From contig NC_089422.1 in assembly GCF_013426205.1 (NCBI RefSeq), positions 7,343,001 to 7,407,000 of the forward strand: 64,000 bases of DNA, given 5' to 3'. The notes beneath the pieces are model-generated. The model was not told where the DNA came from. It was given only the letters and a program-made list of their open reading frames with translations, and did no database searches. Each line of letters starts with the position of its first letter. Position 1 is the first letter of the stretch. The translations under genes and the position numbers were made by a program. Source of the stretch: Metarhizium brunneum (Eukaryota; Ascomycota; Sordariomycetes; Hypocreales; Clavicipitaceae). Positions 33,638-46,100 of the stretch are shown one piece after another.

Positions 33638-36549
33638 ATGGACGATGTTGAAGAGCTTGTCATCAAACCCTTTCGGGACGTCGTCGAAAAGGGCAAGTTG
33701 GCAATAGAGAATGCGGCCGATTCCCCGGATATGTTGATGGAAGCGCAGCGCCTAGTAAAAGTGGGCGAGCGAGGTTTGCATCACATTGAAAGAAGCTGCA
33801 AAAAGCTGTATAATGATTATAGCTCCAACTTTGTAGCTGCGCTCAAAGAAAATGGTATGCAGTCACATTATCCATCACTTCACCGCACCACCATTCTGGC
33901 CATGCCTGGTGTGGTTTCCGGCAGGCTCGTTGTTTTGGACGCACTAATCTAATGCTAATATCAATCACAGATGAAATCACAAATATTCGCTGTCAACTTA
34001 CAAACTTATTGTGGGATTTTGAGGACTTTCTCGAACCCGACACCTTTGAAGCCAGCAGGTTTAAAGAGTTGCAAAAATTAGATCGCGATGTCGCGCCGAA
34101 AGTGTACAACATACTCATCACTATGAAACTCGAACCCCCAAATTTCTATCTATCCCAACCGTCGCCACCCTTGTCGCCTCATCCTCCTTCCTTCTCTCAC
34201 ATTCAACCAGCGCCGCAGCATCCCTATGACCTTGGTTTTCATCGAGGGTCCGGGTCAGTCTGCGGCTCGCAAGGTGATGTGAGATCTGTGACAGACGTTC
34301 CAAATGTGGAAGATGCTACGGCTCAATTCAGAACGTTGATGGAAAACCGGCAGCGGCCGAGTGTCCATAGTCATGTACGGGACCCGGGGTTGGGCGTCCT
34401 TAAGCTGGAGATTCCTCCAGAGCAACAAATGCCAGACCCCCCACGACCACCGTCACCCGATCCATGGGATCCCCAAAGAGCGCCTTATAGTGGCCATGGC
34501 GTAATGGAAAACTATAGCCCGGCCGACCGCAGGCCAACGAGTATCAGAGCTGAGTCACCTATAGACCCGGCTATCTCACCATTGGGTCCAGACAGTCGCC
34601 GTCGCATATCATCTACTGATGCCCAACAATCTTCTGGCAGTGCTACTGTAAGGCCAGAGCCGGACACTCGTGTCCAGGACGAAAGTCGACAGTCTGGGTC
34701 AAGCACATGGTCATCCTCTACAAATGCTACTAGCCATGGTACGCGAGTGCGGCCTTACACTTTTTCTTCCACTATCCCAGAGGAAGAACAGACACCACGG
34801 AAGCCTAGCAATCCCATTCATATCCCACAGCTACAGGTACGGCCTCCGCTTCCTCCGATTCCCTTGGAGCATCGAAAACCTCTGGAATCTTCCTCGACTA
34901 AAGGAGTTGATGACATGGGCCGTCAATATCTGAGCAGGCAACCTCAGGGGCAACCTCCAAATGTCACTCTACCAGCACCGTCAAGTCTCCAGAATAGTAC
35001 ACATGGAACCCCCCGTGCCTTGAGCCTTCGCCCTCCAACGCCGAAAAGCCAAGCGGAGCTCGAGGTGGCACCCGGGATGACGGGCAGAGCAGATTATTCA
35101 GATCTGATCCCAGTAGGAACTGAATCAAATACAGAGTCATTGACAGAGTTAGTTGAGGTCAGTCTTTCTCAAAAAGACTGCACCATCGGACCAAGTAGCA
35201 CATTCTATCTCTACAAGGGATTCTGCGACGGCGCCAAAGAAGTTCGACAAGGCGGCATTGGAGTCAAGAAGACAAAGAGGCCTGTAGGTATTTGTCTGTT
35301 CCAAGAGCTGACATACCACCGTACTAATGTTAAATGTAGGGGTTTGCAGGTACAACTACAGTGGCAAGGTGTACAGGCTGTCTCTTTGAGCTCGACTTCT
35401 CTCAAATCGAGATTGATGTGAACAAGGAAGGTGCGTAAAGTCGAGATAAGTCTCTCGCAAACGGCACAAACTGACACACGACTCCTTTAGACAAGGGCAA
35501 CTTTTACAAGAGTGGGATCAATTACCGTCTTCGATTTTTACAGAAGAGTCATCTCTCTGCCAAACGTGTAGACGACGTGCTTTACGCCTGTGTGTTTTGT
35601 GTCGCTGCACGCCGTACTGTCGATGAATGCGATTCAACTGTGTTTACCAATACGAAGGCATTGTTTACCCATCTATCACACCATCCGCGACCGCTTCCTG
35701 AGGTCCCTGGAATAGCCGTAGTAGAAGGACTAGAGATGCCCGCGCGTTTACGCAACGACTTTGATGTATGGTTTAGGAACCCGGCAGAAGCGCACCCAGC
35801 TCAGCTGAATATGTCGGAAATAGCTGGAAAGGCCACGGGAATTACTAGAGACCATTCACGAAGATTATATGGACAAAGGCTCCTGTTTGATAGAAGCCCA
35901 GCCCTGGAACTTTGCCATGGTGCTAAAGTCACTGGCATTACCTGGCCGGAGAAGCACAATGGTGAATGGGTCTTTGCCTGGCACGATGGTATACATGCTT
36001 CCACGCCCGCTGATATTGTCAAACTTGATGCCCCGCCTTCGGAAGAAATCAGAATGGTATGTTCAAGCCTGATCCGAGCAAAGTCCAGGTGGAAGTTTGT
36101 CTACAGGGACAAGGAGAAGGACAAGAGCCTGTGGTTGAAGTTTGACAAGAACGAGGCCATCACCAATATAAGTTGTAAGTCACACGATTCCTCCGCAGTC
36201 CATGATATGTGTGTTCCTAATGATTCCCCCAGATGCATCCCCAGATCATTGGTGCTGGTCGGGAACCAACGCAAAGGGGAAATGGGGTATTTTCCCCAAG
36301 GTTTTCCTTGATCCAAGCACCATCCAGGAACTCACAACAGAAGGCGCTGATCGTGCGCTTACTTTGAGCAGGGAGAAGAACAAGTCTTTGTCAATGCTAT
36401 CCAGGTTTCCAAAGAGACGGCCGTCGGGTCGACCTCCTAGTGTTGCCGAGTCTACTAGCAGCCGTGAGACACAGGGTGGGCTCAGCAGTTTGAGAAACTC
36501 TAGAGGCAGCAGAGGAACAGAGGATGCAATGTCCGGCTTGGTGACCTGA
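33638..36549 (+). CDS. Uncharacterised protein with disordered middle and SH3-like C-terminus
   Basis: Five exons, 33638..33854, 33971..35283, 35340..35430, 35491..36174, 36233..36549 (introns 116, 56, 60, 58 bp), 873 residues; every join keeps frame. Residues 1-160 look helical (starts MDDVEELVIKPFRDVVEKGK). Residues 160-480 are Pro/Ser-rich and disordered, with many SPxP-like motifs. A folded-looking stretch follows (from about 430, GFAGTTTVARCTGCLFELDF), with CxxC and later Cys pairs (YACVFCVAARRTVDECD) and a HLSHHPRPLPEV stretch that resembles a degenerate zinc module. The C-terminal part, near 738-800, reads like an SH3 fold: a charged strand, DHWCWSGTNAKGKWGIFPKVFL, then a basic tail. 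I do not recognise the family. A scaffold role is possible only by analogy with other SH3 proteins. Confidence 0.82.
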
Positions 36550-39500
36550 GGAAGTGTTGGGTAACTCGATATACCCTCGGGGAGTGCCATATGACGCAAT
36601 GGATTATCTTTGATCTTCAGTTGCAGACTTTGATGACGGGGCACACAATCATTCGCCGCCTGTATGTGTGTCTGTCAATCCTCGCTGTATACGAGTACGT
36701 GCGACATTTGGGCTCAGGAGAGGAGACGGTGTTGGTGATGGATGGACCTGGTTTGTTCAACATGGCCGGAGTGGCACTCATCCGGCAACGTGGCAGCGCT
36801 ACACGTGCGTAGCGGTGTGTTGCTTTTCGACAGTTGTGCCAATCCGTGTATTATATTTTGTGGCAGGAATTAAAAGGCGCACCGGGACACTCGCAGATTC
36901 TGAGTTATCTCTACTCGTGTGCTCGGAAAGCGTGCCCTGAATTTGACGTATCAGCTACCCTGCACATTTTGTGATCTGCACTTCCGCATGCAAGTGCGAT
37001 ATTCGCATGCGAATGTGGGTGCGATGTTTCATGACAGGTAGCTGTGCCGTTGCTTCAGGTGAAATGCCTGGATTTTCATTGTTGTACGGAGTACTACTTC
37101 GTATTGACTAGTGTGATCACTGTGATGTGGGCATGAAATGCGCCTGGCATCAGACGTTGCCAACATTCGTACGGAGTACCCGCAAGGCGTAGATCGTGGT
37201 TGTGCCAAGTGTCAATCGATGGGTATTCATACTACCTACTACTATTTTTCCATCGCCAACTAAAAGCTACTTGACTGTATGTTTCATGTTATTCCTGAGC
37301 CAGGCATGATAGCCAGGCATGGCGATCTGGCAATATACCTACTTAGAGGTACCTAGGTACTTTTTGCTTCACAGTATACTTCTGAAAGCGTAATGCCCGA
37401 GAAACGTGTCGTGCACACTCGTGAGGGAAAACACATGCGCGGCAAGTAATCGAGACAGCAATTTCAAATTCTTGTCTCTGTTAGCGCTTGTTAGGCAGGC
37501 GGTTACGAGACATGTCCCTCATGGCGCTGATTGGGACCGGGAAATAAACAGTTGCGTCTCAGCCAAGACACGGCAGCAAAACAGGGATATGTGAAGCGCA
37601 AAAATAGCTCTCCTCAACAAGATCGACTCTCGAGCTGGGCACCGATGAGCGCCGTGGCGCCCTAGTGGTGAGCTTCGCCCAAGGTTCCATATCCTGTGTT
37701 GTGATTATGTTGCGCTTCTTGCAAGTGTACATTCCGGCTGAGGCTAGGCGCCGCTGAAAGACAACAACATGCTCACCTCCACGTGCACCAGAGACGTCCG
37801 AGGTATAGTACTATTCCGTATTGCACGGCAGACCGTAGAGGAGCCGGGCTGGCTTGCTGACCAAGTATCTCACCAGGAGCTTACAGCATGTAGAAATGTC
37901 CGTCTTGGAACCCTCATCCCTTGGGGCTTGCTCCTCGAGGCCCTCTTTAAATTTGTTTGTTACTCGTCGTCCATCCGGCTTTTTTGTGGCCTGGGGGAAT
38001 GCGACCCTGGAAAAGGGTCGCGCACAGGCCGTGGATGAAACCGTTGCCGTATAGGATGTCAGCTGCCTGTGATAGCTCATGGAACTCGTACAAAGCTTAG
38101 TTGTTGTCCGGGCCGTACTGGGAATCTGCGCCAAGGGCTTGGGGGGAACATGACGGAGAGGAAAGGGTCTCAGGGCCAAGTGTATGTAACAGTCTTGGTG
38201 GTGACGAGGGAGGGAAGGAGGCGGAGAATGTAGAAAAAAATGGGAAAAAATAAACAAATAAGTAAATAATAATCAAGGCACGGGGTTGACGAGACACAGA
38301 GGCGGCAACTTCTAGAATGGCTCTGGGCTCAGGTGGCGCGGCAGGTGCCTTCGGAGTGGCTGCCAACATTTTGCGCCACCGAGATCCAAAGATGTCGCGA
38401 TAGATTCACACATTGATGCATGACGCACGGCATCATGCTCTTTGCGCCTGCATCATAGTCTGCAATAAGCTCACGTGAACGATCGTGGCGCGTTTGCAAC
38501 CTCGACAACGATCAGTCGTTTCTAAAGACACTGAATGCACCTGCTACATGGCTTGCGACCACTTTTGTTCGATGCCACGGTCACAATATAGGCTTCTTTT
38601 TGCGCTTCCCCGCCTTTGTGCCCAGGCAGTCATCAAGATGCAGGCGTACGATGGGTCATGAGGCAGCTGCCAGTAAGCTTCAAATCTTCTTCAGCTCACT
38701 TCCAAGTAGCGTGGTGGTACGGGTGCCATCATTGTGCCACTCGCCGCATCTTCACCGCCCAGCAAGCAACAACAGGCATGGCCACGCTTCAGTGTGACTC
38801 TGACGGACCATATGTACGCCGTCGAACAGAAGGGGAAAAGCTCCAGAAATAACTATGACGATAATTATAACAATAACTGGTGCAACAAAAGAAAGGGCAA
38901 TATCGTCCGTCTCAAGCCCAACAAGGGCACCGCCACATCCACAAATACACCAGACGCGAGGGGCAAAAGTGTGTGTTTTCGAGATGCAGTTATGCCACCC
39001 GTGGTATAGCTGGTATGCTCTTAGTCTTCCTTTGAATGTAGTGGCTAAACGTGTCAGCAGAACAAAGACGTCGAATCTACTCCGTACATTTGATTTAATC
39101 ATGCACCGTCCCCTTCATCAGATGACGGGCCTTTGTGGTGATGCACGGATTACTACCACCAGACTGGGCCGGAGCACTGGATACATATATGGAGATGTCG
39201 CGTGAACGCCCGGGGGTGTGGCCTTGGCTGGAGCTGGCACGGCCTGAGGGACAACCGGGCGGCATGTCAAGATCGGGTGCCCACTCAAGTATCCAGGAGC
39301 ATGAAGAGGCAATCTCCCGCTGAAACACGATGGCTGCCCTTCAAAACCAGAGGCCGCTCTTTGATACCATGTGCAGACACGGCCTGTACATACGTACTTG
39401 TATACGGAGAACTTGGTGCCCAGCAGGAACGCGGCCGCGCTCAGTCAACAACCGGGGATGGATGAATCGTCCTTCAGCTTCAACACCAAGTCGAACTGTT

Positions 39501-40478
39501 CACAACAACAACAAAACAACGACAAGCGCCGTTGGGGAGTTGGGTCTATAGTGCGAGCCGCGATCTGCCAGCTACCGTCTTTTTCCTTTTTCTCTTACTG
39601 ATCTGACTTGGATGCTGGGCCTGTGTGGACATCTGGAGGGGCCTGATTGGGACCAGCGCGTCCATATCCAATGTTCAATGTTATCCAAACTCGGCGCCAA
39701 ACCCCTTGCCTGCACCAATCACGGCGCTCCGCCTTCTCTCTCCATCGGCAGCCTACCGCTAGACCGGGGCGTGCTGGGCCTTGGCTCCTCCTTGCATGGT
39801 GGCTCCCCCGGCCCAGATTCAATCATCGATACCCGGGTCAGGGGTCTGGTGCCAGCATAACCTCATGAGGCGGTGCGTCTGGTGCGTCTAGTAATGGTAA
39901 AGAAAGGACCTCCAGGCTTGGCCCCGTCAATGTGACACCTTCAGCACCATCTAATGAAAGTCACGGGGGGGGGGGGCCGGCTACGGGGCAAGACGTGGTG
40001 TTTCCCCAGCACTGGCACGAAATGCGAGGCCTCAAAGTAGTAGTATTCCGTCTGTGGGTGGGTGGTCCATGACCTTGGCCCGTCATTCACGGCAAGTGGA
40101 TGAGACTCAGATTCGACTCAAGCGCCGTCCTCTTTACCTGAAGCATTGTTGTGACGGGGGGCTCACAGAGACCCTTGTTATACTAATACACCATCCTGCC
40201 CGGCCCATTCCTGTTGCCAGACTCCTACATAGCAGTTCGTCTCTTCGGATTCCACAATCTTTGATTTTGTTGAATACACGGATGATATATACCGTTGCTC
40301 CCTATTCCCTTGTCCACACATGGCAAGCCTTTGAATAGTTTTCTACAATCGGAACTCGCATGACCCTATCAAACTTTCATGCGCTTGCTGCCACCTACCT
40401 TCTCTTTTTCTTGTTCCCATCCTCCACCAGACCATCATCTTTGACTGGTTGTTATTTTCCTGAGACACGTTTGGCAAA
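36550..40478. other. Gene-poor stretch, 3.9 kb
   Basis: No credible gene on either strand. It has three copies of TACGGAGTA or its complement (37085, 37170, 39078), a 14-bp perfect palindrome at 37001-37014 next to a GCACTT/AAGTGC inverted repeat (36979-36998), AGGTACCTAGGTAC words at 37350-37363, an AT-rich tract at 38226-38272, and a 12-base G run at 39965-39976. The last kilobase is expected to hold the GH76 promoter. Confidence 0.45.
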
Positions 40479-41669
40479 ATGATTCCCAACTACGCCTACC
40501 GGGTGTCCCTACTCGCGATGATGGCACATGCTGTTGGGGCCGAAGAAGCAGCCAATGCGCAGAAGTACACGAATTATGCCGTCTCGGGGATAAAGTCATT
40601 GAATGATCATTGGTACAATGTGAAGACAGGTATCTGGGATGATGCTTGGTGGAATAGCGGAAACGCGCTCACTACCTTGGCCGACTTTGCGGCATTACGA
40701 CTGGCCGAGGCCAATAAGCTCAATGTTGGTGGCTATATGCGCAATACATTTGTCCAGGCCCAAAAGGTCAACGTGAAGACGGCGAAATTTGTTAACAAAG
40801 CTGGCATGGTCTCGTCCGTTTACTGCCTGGACGGGAGTAGCGGCTGCATGGCTAAGCGAGAGTTTTTGGGCAAGCGTGGCTTTGACGATTTTATCAACGA
40901 CTTTTACGATGATGAGGGATGGTGGGCTCTGGGTTGGATACGAGCTTACGATGTTTCTGGCGATGACGATTATCTCGGCGCCGCCATTGATTTATTCAAC
41001 GATATGCAGACGGGATTAGGCGGCCCTTGCGACGGCGGTATTTATTGGAGCAAGGACCGACAGTACGTCAATGCCATTGCCAACGAGCTCTATCTGTCGG
41101 TAGCTGCATCTCTGGCTCGACGAGTTCCCCAAAACGGCACTTATAAAGCTATTGCCGTGCAGCAGTGGGACTGGTTTGAAAGGAGCGGCATGATCAATGC
41201 GCAAAATCTCATCAACGACGGTCTCGATGCGTCGTGTAAGAACAATGGATTACAGACTTGGACTTACAATCAGGGTGTTGTCCTGGGTGGTCTCGCCGAG
41301 CTCTTTCGGGCTACCGGCGATCTCAAATACGCCGAAAAAGCCGTTTCTATTGCCCAGGCAGCCATGAAGGCGTTGTCTGTAGATGGCATTCTGACCGAGA
41401 CCGGCGGGTGCGATGCTGCGGGCGATTGTGGCCGAGATGGCGCACAGTTTAAGGGAGTCTTTATTCGCAACTTGCGTTATCTCAATGATGTTGCCCCCCA
41501 CCAGGAATTCAAGGACTTCATCATTCAAAACGCCAAGTCCATCTGGGCCAAGGACCGAACCAGCGACAATCAGTTTGGGGTGGCATGGGCCGGTCCATAT
41601 TACCCAGCCTTTGGCGCGACGCAAAGCAGTGCCTTGGATGCCCTGGTTGCCGCTGTGGCCGTCTCATAA
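40479..41669 (+). CDS. GH76 alpha-1,6-mannanase (Dfg5/Dcw1 family)
   Basis: A single exon of 396 codons. An N-terminal hydrophobic stretch (about 5-20, ending AVGAEE) is a signal peptide by composition. The catalytic domain is typical of glycoside hydrolase 76: WDDAWWNSGNAL (54-64), then the catalytic Asp pair at 144-145 in FYDDEGWWALGWIRAYDV, GGIYWSKDRQYVNAIANELYL, and TYNQGVVLGGLAELF. Fungal members act on GPI-mannan and help attach proteins to the cell wall. Unlike Dfg5/Dcw1, it has no evident C-terminal GPI tail, because it ends LDALVAAVAVS, which is too short and too little hydrophobic to be sure. It may thus be secreted free. Confidence 0.93.
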   Translation: MIPNYAYRVSLLAMMAHAVGAEEAANAQKYTNYAVSGIKSLNDHWYNVKTGIWDDAWWNSGNALTTLADFAALRLAEANKLNVGGYMRNTFVQAQKVNVKTAKFVNKAGMVSSVYCLDGSSGCMAKREFLGKRGFDDFINDFYDDEGWWALGWIRAYDVSGDDDYLGAAIDLFNDMQTGLGGPCDGGIYWSKDRQYVNAIANELYLSVAASLARRVPQNGTYKAIAVQQWDWFERSGMINAQNLINDGLDASCKNNGLQTWTYNQGVVLGGLAELFRATGDLKYAEKAVSIAQAAMKALSVDGILTETGGCDAAGDCGRDGAQFKGVFIRNLRYLNDVAPHQEFKDFIIQNAKSIWAKDRTSDNQFGVAWAGPYYPAFGATQSSALDALVAAVAVS

Positions 41670-43191
41670 GTAATGCATATTTCATAATCACCAAATACAC
41701 AAATACGAGCGAGGGTCTGGGTTTTGAGATGGTGGTTATTTTGGCTAGAACATTGCATAACAGACAGGATTGGAGTTTTGATGGAACAAGATTTTTTTCT
41801 TCCTCCTTTCATTTTACTCATTACACTGCGCCCTTTTTTGTATATATCAAGTTGATCGATGGAAGATACATAGAATACGTCATGTGTGGTCTTTCTCCAG
41901 GACTGCACGAAATCTAATAGCTGGACACATTGTACGGAATAGATACCGCGCACAATAAATGGAAGTTTTCTAGCAAACACATAAAGAACATGGACTCATC
42001 AGTACAGACCGGGGCATGTGCTCTGAAAGAACTGTGAACCACCGTATCATCCCCTTCCGGCAGCAGGTCTCGTCACTGCGCGAATCACAAGACGATGGAT
42101 TCACACTCACCTACCCGCGAGGCAGTCTCCCCGTGACCCTACAAAAGGTTTTGATTCAAGCTAGAATAATTGAAACAGGTACTTGTGTGTGTCTTGAGAC
42201 CCATTGACGCTACGCTTCTCCGGTTGGAAACGCCTTTTTCACACGGGATCTCGACGATGAGCAATTTTCCGGAAAGAAAGTCACCCGGGGCGCGGTAATA
42301 AAGGACACGTTCTTGGACGTCGTGAACTCCTCCTCCTTGTGTCATGGGGGAGCCGGACGGGGGAGCGCCTCTGCCACACAAAACGTGAATGGACGCTTCG
42401 TCTGGTCTTTGATAAAACACTGTTGTTTGGGGAGAAGGGTTTGGAAACGGTTCGTTGGTATTCCTGGGCCCCACTCTTTCCGGGCTGAGACAGGACATGT
42501 TGCTCCAGTTTGACGACGGGAGTGCCAAGCAGCGCCCCTCACGGGGGGAGAGGAGTGTGAATGTATATGGAGTTCTGTTTGACGTTTTTTTTTTTTGGAG
42601 TGTTTCCAGTCTTTCGAATACTATATTCGGGGGCGCAGGGTTGTCGGACGCTGGGCAGCCGATGCCATGGCGTGGCGGAGGGTGTTTGGCGAGGGCCTTG
42701 GCTGTCTCTGGTTAATTAGTAGTTGAATAGACGTGGTCGAATAGCATGTACTGCCGCTTTTGAACTAGAGTTTTTCTTTGTGGTCTTGCTGGTGAGATTG
42801 TTTGTGTCACATGCCGTGATATCAGGGACATTTCAAGGGTTAGGGTTAGATATGTCTGGGCAAGTGATCTGCGAGGTGGGGCGCAATCCAAAACCCCACG
42901 TGCGCGTATTCCTTAGAAATCGAGGCGAGTCGCGACAATGCACTGGAGAGTGCGAGCTACGTCGTCGGCCTTTGGCGCATGCAGCACCATCCCCTGTGTC
43001 TTTTGAATTGTTTACGTATTTGGGTGCTGTCAAGGTGTGTTTTATTCGGCTGCCTGGAGGAGTCCCATCCGCCTTGCCGGGGAACGGGATGCTGCCTTGA
43101 TCATCAGCTTGGCAACACTGCTCGAGGCCGCCTCACTTTTTTGAACTTCTGGCTGTTTTTTACACACGAAGCATTTGACAGTGTCTTCACC
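41670..43191. other. Intergenic region upstream of cofactor D
   Basis: 1.5 kb with no credible gene. It contains a T run at 42583-42596 and a 13-base telomere-like GGGTTAGGGTTAG at 42837-42849, about 340 bases ahead of the next start. The final part should be the cofactor D promoter. Confidence 0.45.
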
Positions 43192-46100
43192 ATGGACGCG
43201 CCGGATTCGGATTTCGATATAAAGCTGCAGAAGATATCTGGTGACCTGATCGCCGACCTTGACCGGGCTCTGACTACATCAATCCGCAAACCTGATGGCC
43301 ACGGCGGAACTCAGGTGCGGTCCTTTGTCAGGGCAAGGGAGATATTCAAGTCAACAACCATGGTAGTCTCTCCAAGTGTCCATCTCTAACTTTTCTGGTG
43401 CAGTTGACGGTGCTGACTAGTTCAAGGTTCTCGACATGTACCAGGAGCTTCCACAACTCCTAGATCCTCACTTACCGAAATGGATCCCTCTTTTGGCAGA
43501 GTCGTATCTAGAATACTCCCAAATGCGGCGCAGAATCAAGAAGGCTGCTGATCAGTCTGGTCTTCTTGTGCCCGTTGACTACGCAATCTGCAGGATCCTT
43601 TATAGTTTCTGCAAAGTTCGCGGGGAAAAGGTCATAATTCGTTTTTTAAATGCGGAAACTAGGTATCTGGAGGTTCTTCTTTCGGCCATCGAAGAAGCAG
43701 AGGAGAAGTCACCCACCACTGGCGAATCGCAGACCCATGGATGGGAGTGGGAGCAACGGTACGTTGTGCTTCTTTGGCTCTCGCACCTTTTGTTGGCCCC
43801 GTTTGACCTGTCGACCATTTCGACACTGGATATGGAAGAGTCTGCCGTTGCCCCTATTCCGGGCTTTGAATGGCCCGAGAACTTGCCTGGAATTACAATC
43901 AGAGTGATTCCCCTAGCTATCAAGTACCTCTCTTCTCCTGGCAAGGAGAAGGACGCAGCAAAGGCACTGTTGGTAAGGGTAGCTATGCGGCGAGACATGC
44001 AACAGCTTGGTGTATTGGATGCCCTGGTTCGCTGGGCATTGGCTTCGCTTCGACCACGGGGGGAAAATCCTGCCCAGTCAACCTATTTCTACCTGGGCGT
44101 ATTGTCATTCTTGGCAGGAGTGTTGCAATCATCAGCAGAGACCTCGGATATGGACAAGTATCTGCCTTCCGTATTCCAGTGCGTCCACGACATCCCACTC
44201 GGCAACAATGAGGTATCGAAATCCATCATCAAACTGGCGTTGGTGAGGAAAATGATTTTAAAAGTCATCCGATCGGTTATTGCATCTTTACTGCGACAGA
44301 ACCGGCAGAGCATGGCTAATACGGAGATGACGGAAACAGCCATTGGCTATCTGCTGGATAGTGTTTCTGACAACGATACCCCGGTCCGGTTGTCAGCCAG
44401 CAAGGCATTGAGCATCATTACCCTCAAATTAGATCCCGGAATGGCTTCACAGGTGATTGAAGCCGTGCTAGACTCGCTTAATAGGAACATTCTCTGGACA
44501 AAACCAGTTGGCGGCCAAGCGGGAAAACCTACCAGGAATTTGTCGGCTGTCAATCCGCTGGAATGGCACGGCTTGATGCTCACGCTTTCTCACTTGCTTT
44601 ATCGCCGATCTCCTCCAGCGAAGCAACTCTCGGACATTATTCATGCGCTTCTTCTAGGCTTGTCGTTTGAACAACGAAGCACGTCCGGCGGCAGCGTGGG
44701 CGCCAATGTTCGCGATGCCGCCTGCTTCGGCATATGGGCACTCGCTCGTCGATACACTACGCAGGAGTTGTTGAATGTCCCCACAACATCGGTCTTTGCG
44801 GCAAAGGCACATCCGGATTCCAGCTCCATCTTGCAGGTTTTGGGTACGGAGCTGGTTGTGACTGCTTCGCTGGACTCTGCAGGAAACATCAGACGTGGTG
44901 CCTCTGCGGCCTTGCAAGAGCTCATCGGACGCCATCCGGACACGGTTGAGAAGGGAATTGAAGTTGTGCAGACTGTTGATTACCATGCTGTTGCGAGAAG
45001 ATCGAGGGCCGTCGAAGAGGTAGCTATCAAGGTGACAAAGCTATCAAGTCAGTATGGCGAAGCGCTCATCGACGCCGTTCTAGGATGGCGAGGCGTCGGG
45101 GACATTGACGCTCAATCTCGACGAGTTGCTGGAGCTGCCTTTGGCGCCTTGACCTCTGAGCTTGCCCAACTAGATGCTACGCCATCGTCGTCTCGGTTCC
45201 TCCTAGCGATACACCTGGTCATTGCGCGTATACAGGCCCTTGTAAAGCGTCAGGTTGAAGAGCGCCACGCCTTGTTATTGTGCTATGCCTCTGTTCTGGA
45301 CATGGTTTCACAAACGCCCACAGCGGGGCAAGGAGATGCTCAGATTGATTCAGCGCTGGTTCAAACTATTCTCAGCTCTGTACATGACATTATTGAAGAC
45401 ACCCGGGTCACAGAGTATAGAAAGCCGGAGTTGGTTGCCGAAGGAGCCAGCCGCCTAGTCGTATCTGCTCTCCCCATAATCCAAGCTGCCGTTCTCGGGA
45501 ACCAGCCAGGCCCGGCATGGATGTCAGGGCACGCCCTTCCATCTTCATCCCGTTCACGAGAATACATAGCTTCGACGTCGAAATTACTGAAGAATGCCCC
45601 ATGCCACGAGCAAGTTGGAAAATTACTCTCCGCTCTGAAGTCAGTTACGCCGACGTGGCTGGCCAGAAACGAGCCCGAGGCCGTCGAACCAGCCTCCGAA
45701 GCGGCACTGGTACTTCTGCTCTTCTCGACCAGCCAAGACCAAGAGAAGATAATTCAGGAATGGGCTATAACCGTCGCAACCAAACCTACTACAAGGACCG
45801 TGACCACCGGCCAAGGTTACTTCCATGCATTAGCCATGGCCCAACCCCTCGCCGAGCAGCTTCGTCCTTCCGATCCGGACGTGGCCTGCCAGGCACTTCT
45901 AGACCGATGGGCAAAAGACGACGACATCGACATGAGAGTGACTCTCTTGCAAAGTCTAGTCCGTAGCCGTCTTTTGCGAGCACAGGCAAACGTGTTTCTA
46001 AGCCTGCTCGTTGACGGACTCAACGACTACACAACAAATGCTCGCGGTGACGTGGGCTCACACACCAGGGTACAAGCTCTCAGGGCGGTCTGGAAGCTAT

